This document shows positions 6,398 through 10,216 of a stretch of 10,216 nt of DNA, piece after piece. The notes beneath the pieces were generated by a model. It made no database searches and had not been told where the DNA came from. It saw only the letters and a program-made list of their open reading frames with translations. A program made the translations under genes and the position numbers. Source of the DNA: Verrucomicrobiota bacterium (GTDB lineage Bacteria > Verrucomicrobiota > Verrucomicrobiia > Limisphaerales > UBA9464); the NCBI GenBank assembly GCA_947454295.1, contig CANGMO010000047.1:1-10216 (forward strand). Reading direction: 5' to 3'. How positions within the stretch are numbered: position 1 is the stretch's first letter; every line of letters starts with the position of its first letter.

Positions 6398-7471
6398 ATG
6401 AACGTCGGCGAGCTGCGGGATTCACACGGCCGGGTGATGCGGGATCTGCGGATCAGCATCACCGACCGCTGCAATTTCCGCTGCCTCTACTGCCTGCCGG
6501 AGACCGAGGAGGCGGCGAATTTCTACCGCTCGCGATTCGATGCGGTGCGGAATCCCAAGCCCTTTTCGCTGGAACCCATCCGGTACGAGTGGAAGCCCCG
6601 CGACCGCTTGCTGACCTACGAGGAGATCGAGCGACTGGTTCGGGTGGCCGCCTCGCTGGGGGTCGACAAGATCCGCATCACCGGCGGGGAACCGCTGCTG
6701 CGTCGCGCCGTGCCTGAGTTGATCGCCCGAGTGGCGGCGATTCCTGGAATCCGCGATGTGGCCATGACCACCAACGGATTCCTCTTCGCCCGCCATGCCG
6801 AGGCGCTGCGAAAAGCCGGCCTGAAGCGCGTGAGCTTCAGCATGGATTCCCTCGATCCTTCCAATTTCAAGAAGATGACCGGCCGGGACGGGCAGGCCGA
6901 GGTGCAGCAGGCGATCGCCCAGGCGCAGGCGCTGGGCTTTGCGCCGGTGAAGGTCAACGCGGTGGTGATTCGCGGGATGAACGATCACGAGATCGAACCG
7001 CTGGTCGACTTTGCACGCGACCGTGATTTGGTGCTGCGGTTCATCGAGTTCATGCCCCTGGATTCCGGTCACGCCTGGCAGCGCGACCTGGTGGTTTCCG
7101 GCCGGGAGCTGCTGGAGCGGTTGCGCAAGCGATTTGACCTGGTGCCCATCGATGCCCGCGCGAATCCCGCCGAAACGGCGCGACGATACGCCTTTGCGGA
7201 TGGACGCGGGGAGATTGGCATCATCGCGCCGGTGACCGAGCCCTTCTGCGGTCATTGCAACCGGCTTCGGGTCACTGCCGACGGCCGGCTGCGCACCTGC
7301 CTGTTCAGCCTGCACGAACACGACTTAATGTCCCTGCTGCGCGGGGGCGCGCCGGATGCCGAGATTGCCGCCCGCTTGGTGGAGTTGGTCCGTGGCAAAG
7401 AGGCCGGGCATCGGATTGGCCGAGCCGATTTCGTTCAGCCGGCGCGTACCATGAGCTGCATTGGCGGTTGA
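6398..7471 (+). CDS. moaA: GTP 3',8-cyclase MoaA (radical SAM, molybdenum cofactor synthesis)
   Basis: A 357-residue cytoplasmic enzyme that, with MoaC, converts GTP to cyclic pyranopterin monophosphate, the first step of molybdenum cofactor synthesis. The radical-SAM cluster motif CNFRCLYC gives Cys25, Cys29 and Cys32. ITGGEPLLRR (94-103) is the SAM-binding GGE motif, and TTNG is at 124-127. The C-terminal second [4Fe-4S] site has Cys284, Cys287 and Cys301 (FCGHCNRLRVTADGRLRTC). The protein ends in the double Gly conserved in MoaA. The loop between CLP (ends 34) and LTYEEI (starts 72) is 37 residues, against about 13 in E. coli MoaA. The ATG at 6398 has no good Shine-Dalgarno, but the following sequence fits the family start. 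No other moa, moe or mog gene is in the window. It converges on the PIG-L gene across a repeat-bearing gap. Confidence 0.95.
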   Translation: MNVGELRDSHGRVMRDLRISITDRCNFRCLYCLPETEEAANFYRSRFDAVRNPKPFSLEPIRYEWKPRDRLLTYEEIERLVRVAASLGVDKIRITGGEPLLRRAVPELIARVAAIPGIRDVAMTTNGFLFARHAEALRKAGLKRVSFSMDSLDPSNFKKMTGRDGQAEVQQAIAQAQALGFAPVKVNAVVIRGMNDHEIEPLVDFARDRDLVLRFIEFMPLDSGHAWQRDLVVSGRELLERLRKRFDLVPIDARANPAETARRYAFADGRGEIGIIAPVTEPFCGHCNRLRVTADGRLRTCLFSLHEHDLMSLLRGGAPDAEIAARLVELVRGKEAGHRIGRADFVQPARTMSCIGG

Positions 7472-7493
7472 GTTGGAACCCGGGAGTTCAAAC

Positions 7494-7523
7494 CGCAGAT
7501 GAACGCGGATGGACGCTGATTCC
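7494..7523. repeat. Short tandem repeat of about 10 bp (CGCxGATGxA)
   Basis: Three successive 10-base units, CGCAGATGAA, CGCGGATGGA and CGCTGATTCC, begin 23 bases after the moaA stop; the third is degenerate. The pattern resembles a dispersed 'ACCGCAGATGAACGC...GAT' intergenic repeat that I recall from PVC genomes; that link is from memory. It is non-coding as far as I can see. Confidence 0.55.
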
Positions 7524-7558
7524 GAGCGGGATGAACCCGGTTGATTCGGTGGCGCGAG

Positions 7559-7578
7559 GCTCCTGCCGAAGCGGGAGC
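7559..7578. repeat. Hairpin with 8-bp stem and CGAA loop
   Basis: GCTCCTGC and GCGGGAGC pair over 8 positions (7 Watson-Crick and one T·G) around a CGAA loop. No T-run follows, so it is unlikely to be a classical terminator, although it lies 87 bases after moaA. It is probably a module of the intergenic repeat cluster. Confidence 0.5.
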
Positions 7579-7584
7579 GTAGAA

Positions 7585-7655
7585 GGTAGGTGGGACGCGA
7601 CGGGGCGAAGAAGGACGCGTCCGCTCGCCTGGCTCATCGGGAGATTCGCCCTACC
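7585..7655. repeat. 71-bp REP-like element with inverted ends
   Basis: The element opens with GGTAGG (7585-7590) and closes with its exact inverse CCTACC (7650-7655). Inside, GGGCGAA (7603-7609) pairs exactly with TTCGCCC (7645-7651), and GGACGCGTCC (7613-7622) is a perfect 10-bp palindrome flanked by GGCGA and TCGCC. Such nested symmetry between convergent genes is typical of REP/BIME-like or MITE-like dispersed elements. No transposase is present and copy number cannot be judged from one window. Confidence 0.55.
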
Positions 7656-7765
7656 GACATCGAGGGTGCGCGAGATAATGCGGTGCGGAGGACGTTGGGC
7701 GGCGTGCGATCCTCCTCCTCCCGTCGGCGGCTACCGTAGGCTCCGGCCGGGCCCGCATGGGTCGC
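7656..7765. other. Remainder of the convergent intergenic region
   Basis: No gene is supported here. Two small symmetries are visible: GGAGGA (7687-7692) with TCCTCC (7710-7715) around a 17-base loop, and CTAC-C-GTAG (7731-7739). Either could belong to a second, more degraded repeat or act as a weak bidirectional terminator. No poly-T tract follows on either strand. Confidence 0.35.
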
Positions 7766-9757
7766 CTATTTCAAATCGGCACGGCCCCAGTCTTCGGGGC
7801 GGCCTTGGACTCCGGAGCGCGGGGACCAGGCGATGCGCGACTTGTTGATGTTCTCGCCCGGGGCGGCGTCGCGCTTGTCTCCGTCGTACACCAGCACGTT
7901 GAACCCGAGGCGTCCGTTGTCGGGAGCCGGCTTGAAACCGATCTCCGAAAACGGAATCGAGGCGCGGATGGCATAGCCGTCCGGCGTCTTCCACGAGGCG
8001 ATGCGGGTGCCGGGCGCGCTGGATTCGATTGGCCCGGGATTCGCATCGGCATCGCGCGCGGCGCGAACGCGTCCGGTGGCGTCGAAGGGGAAGATGCCGA
8101 TCTTGTAGCATCCCAGCGTGTGTTCGGAACCCGGGGTGGGATCGAAGCACAGCTCCACGGAATCGCTGCGCCAGTGGCCCTTGATGTCATCCGGGGCGAT
8201 GTTGCTCACCACCACGTCGTCGGTGACCCGCACCTCGACAAACACGTGGGTGTCGGTGTGGGCGATGCGGAATTTCGCCGAGAGATCAGCGGCGTCGCGG
8301 ACGGAGCCCTGCCAGGTGAACCCGGGCTCAATTAAATGCCCCGGCAGGCTGTCCCATCCAGAAATGGTGTCGCCAGGTTCGACGGCGAGGGGTGCCGTGA
8401 GTTTCGGGATGTTGAGTTGCGGGACGGGATGCAGACGCGCCACCAGTCGCGTCTCGGACGACTCCAGCTGCGCGGTGGCCCGGAGCAGGGCGTCGGGGGG
8501 CCTTCCGGCTGGCGGCGTGATGAGCAGCCGCATGCGATTGGTGATACTGGGCGAGTAGTGGACGATGATGTCGCTGTAGTCCGTCTTCCACCCCGCCGGG
8601 GGCTCGAAGCGCACATTGCGGTCCACGCCCTTGGGCGTCGGATTGTAGAGGTAGAGGAAGATGTCGTTGATTTCGCCCGCCACCACCGGGAGGTCGGTGA
8701 CCAGGTTGGCGGCGACGTGCTCGATGCGTTCGGCGTGGATCCACGATTGATAGCCCTCGAGAGCCGGGCGTGCCGCAAACTCAATGGCCACTCCGCGATT
8801 GGTGAAGCCGTCACCCGGTCCGAGAATCCGCGGCGGGAGATCGCCCGCGACGGGCAGTCCCTCGAAGAAGTTGGTTTCCGATGTGGGAAAGGGCAGCACC
8901 GACTTGACCAACGTGAAGCCCTGCGCGCGCCGCAGCCACGGGGCGTTGGCGAAACTCCCGAATCCCTGAGAGCGGTGATGCGCCAGCGCCGCACCGGCGA
9001 CCGCCGCCGGCGTTCGGCCATCGGGCAGTGGCTGATCCACGCTGACCGTCACGGTGGGAGGCGCGTCCCCGACGCTGCCGGTCAGGTACACCTTGCGTGC
9101 CTGCCAGGGATGCAACCCTTCCTGCGTGATCTGTTCCGGAAACCAGGTGGGATCGGCGGCCAGATCGAAGGCCTCGATGGCAAACACCCCGGCGGCCTGA
9201 TGGTTGCCATGCTGCCCGGGCACCGGCGCCGGGTTCATGGTCACAATCACTTCCGGTCGCAGGGTGCGGACGAGTCGGACCAGCCGCCCGAGGGTTTCCT
9301 CATTGCCCCATTTCTCGAGCGTGATGCGCAGGCTTTCGGTGTACGCGAAGTCCGCCTTGTCGAGGAAGTAGCAGCGCTTCACTCCGAGCTCGGCGAGGCA
9401 GTCACGCAACTCGGCCTCGCGCAGAATTCCCAGGGCCGGGCCCAGATGCGTGCCGACCATATTTCCGCCGCCTTCGCCGCGCGTGCAGTAGACGTTGACG
9501 ATCCGTGCGTGCTGGCCGAGGGCGTAGGCCGCCAGGGTGGCGGCCATGCCGGTTTCATCATCGGGATGGGCAAACACGCCGAGGATGTCGGTCTTGACGA
9601 GATCGGCTCCCTGGACCGGCGCCGGCGCTGCTGCGGATTTCCCGGAGGACGCGGCCAGAAGCAGCGTCGCGGCGAGACACGATCCCACGGGGGACGGAAG
9701 CAGGAGGCGGGGGCGGAACACGGGCAAAGTGAACCCGTTCGTCCCGCCGCAGGCCAA
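7766..9757 (-). CDS. Secreted PIG-L family deacetylase with C-terminal CBM9-like sugar-binding domain
   Basis: A 663-residue multidomain protein. The N-terminus has arginines, a hydrophobic stretch (about 24-36) and an Ala-rich cleavage region, so export is likely. The PIG-L (LmbE-like) domain (about 55-300) has the zinc motif AHPDDE (63-68: His64, Asp67) and the second motif HGNHQAAG (183-190, His186), plus TRGEGG and REAELRDCLAELGV, all typical of active N-acetyl-sugar deacetylases. Residues ~340-455 look like a beta-sandwich of NEW3-like type (DIFLYLYNPTP ... PPAGWKTDY). Residues ~475-663 match CBM9-like domains: FRIAHTDTHVFVEVRVTDD, then SDSVELCFDP, GYAIRASIPFSEIGF and RLGFNVLVYDGD. It probably removes acetyl groups from an extracytoplasmic glycan, substrate unknown. 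The first codon is TTG; a GTG at 9721 would give a more compact signal peptide and may be the true start. The DUF1501 gene lies 36 bp upstream. Confidence 0.88.
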   Translation of the reverse strand: MACGGTNGFTLPVFRPRLLLPSPVGSCLAATLLLAASSGKSAAAPAPVQGADLVKTDILGVFAHPDDETGMAATLAAYALGQHARIVNVYCTRGEGGGNMVGTHLGPALGILREAELRDCLAELGVKRCYFLDKADFAYTESLRITLEKWGNEETLGRLVRLVRTLRPEVIVTMNPAPVPGQHGNHQAAGVFAIEAFDLAADPTWFPEQITQEGLHPWQARKVYLTGSVGDAPPTVTVSVDQPLPDGRTPAAVAGAALAHHRSQGFGSFANAPWLRRAQGFTLVKSVLPFPTSETNFFEGLPVAGDLPPRILGPGDGFTNRGVAIEFAARPALEGYQSWIHAERIEHVAANLVTDLPVVAGEINDIFLYLYNPTPKGVDRNVRFEPPAGWKTDYSDIIVHYSPSITNRMRLLITPPAGRPPDALLRATAQLESSETRLVARLHPVPQLNIPKLTAPLAVEPGDTISGWDSLPGHLIEPGFTWQGSVRDAADLSAKFRIAHTDTHVFVEVRVTDDVVVSNIAPDDIKGHWRSDSVELCFDPTPGSEHTLGCYKIGIFPFDATGRVRAARDADANPGPIESSAPGTRIASWKTPDGYAIRASIPFSEIGFKPAPDNGRLGFNVLVYDGDKRDAAPGENINKSRIAWSPRSGVQGRPEDWGRADLK

Positions 9758-9793
9758 ATGATTTTCCGGGGGATCGCCGCCGCCCGGGTCCGA

Positions 9794-10216
9794 TCACGCG
9801 AGCATCTCGGTGACCACGCGACCTTCGCCGGTGGGGCCGATGAGATGCTGATCCAGCCCCTGATCGCGATAGGTGAAGGCATGGGCGTCGATGCCCAGCT
9901 GATGCAGCACGGTCGTTTGAAGATCGCGAATCGTGACCTTGCCCTCGGCAATCGCGTAGCCGAAGTCATCGGTGGATCCCACCAATCCCCCGCGCTGCAC
10001 GCCACCGCCGGCAAACCACATGCTGAAGCAGGCCGGGTGATGGTCGCGACCGAGGAAGGTGGAGCCGCCGCGCGCCTCGTTCATGGGCGTGCGCCCGAAC
10101 TCGCCTCCCCAGATCACCAGGGTTTCATCGAGCAGGCCGCGTTGCTTGAGATCGGTGATCAATGCCGCGCAGGCGCGATCGACCTCACGGCACTTCTTGG
10201 GAAACTGCTCCATGAG
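9794..10216 (-). CDS. DUF1501 domain-containing protein, C-terminal part (5' end outside window)
   Basis: The frame is open through the right edge, so about 140 C-terminal residues are seen; the ATG at 10213 is an internal Met preceded by Leu. The sequence carries the DUF1501 signature in order: VDRACAALITDLKQRGLLDETL, VIWGGEFGRTPMNE, GRDHHPACFSMWFAGGGVQRGG, GSTDDFGYAIAEGKVTIRDLQTTVLHQLGID, then FTYRDQGLDQHLIG. DUF1501 belongs to the alkaline phosphatase/sulfatase-like superfamily. Full members are usually 400-500 residues with a Tat-type signal, and in PVC bacteria they usually neighbour DUF1549/DUF1553 genes, which would lie to the right. Their substrate is not known; a role in sugar or sulfated glycan use is often proposed. 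The gene ends 36 bp before the PIG-L gene on the same strand and is probably co-transcribed with it. Confidence 0.92.
   Translation of the reverse strand, partial: LMEQFPKKCREVDRACAALITDLKQRGLLDETLVIWGGEFGRTPMNEARGGSTFLGRDHHPACFSMWFAGGGVQRGGLVGSTDDFGYAIAEGKVTIRDLQTTVLHQLGIDAHAFTYRDQGLDQHLIGPTGEGRVVTEMLA

Noticed and set aside
7494..7523. CRISPR-like repeats
   Set aside because: The units are about 10 bp with no spacers and degenerate at once; no cas gene is nearby.
9379..10014. A 211-residue minus-strand open frame spanning the DUF1501 / PIG-L junction
   Set aside because: It runs out of frame through both real genes; its translation is Pro/Arg/Ser-rich with no recognised motif, whereas both overlapping frames carry strong family signatures.

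Overview
The window is GC-rich, densely coded bacterial DNA. The gene content suggests a member of the PVC group, most likely Verrucomicrobiota. The clues are a DUF1501 protein, a prepilin-type protein with the C-terminal H-G / C-D-G / N-x-D-N-Q-x-H pattern common in that phylum, a U32 protein of the PVC-like 'HMEHCVFC' type, and a repeat-bearing gap between convergent genes. This placement is inferred from family resemblance; no rRNA or other phylogenetic marker is present.

Layout: (1) 3-626 (+) is the C-terminal end of a U32 family protein cut by the left edge. (2) 4786-642 (-) is a run of five same-strand genes: a LON substrate-binding-domain protein, a DUF1844 protein (ATGA overlap), then a YbhG/F/S-like export system made of a lipoprotein HlyD-type adaptor, one ABC ATPase and one ABC-2 permease (ATGA overlap). 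It converges tail-to-tail on the U32 gene with only 15 bp between stops. (3) A 93-bp divergent gap (4787-4879) separates this run from a plus-strand group: a membrane-anchored coiled-coil protein, a prepilin-like protein, and moaA (GTP 3',8-cyclase), ending at 7471. (4) 7472-7765 is the only sizeable non-coding stretch. It lies between convergent genes and holds a 10-bp-periodic repeat, a tetraloop hairpin and a 71-bp element with inverted ends. (5) 10216-7766 (-) is the C-terminal end of a DUF1501 protein, cut by the right edge, followed after 36 bp by a secreted PIG-L deacetylase carrying a C-terminal CBM9-like sugar-binding domain.

How the genes may work together: the adaptor, ATPase and permease should form one efflux or secretion pump across the envelope, with no TolC-like partner visible here. 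LON and DUF1844 are translationally coupled and may act together, but their function is unknown. The coiled-coil and prepilin-like proteins are probably envelope proteins co-transcribed by chance or by function. MoaA performs the first step of molybdenum cofactor synthesis and stands alone here. The DUF1501 / PIG-L-CBM9 pair looks like part of an extracytoplasmic sugar-processing locus that extends to the right. I found no CRISPR array, transposase, integrase, phage gene, tRNA or rRNA, and nothing that clearly amounts to a new defence or other undescribed system. The best leads are the PIG-L fusion, the long insertion in MoaA next to its Fe-S site, and the repeat cluster.
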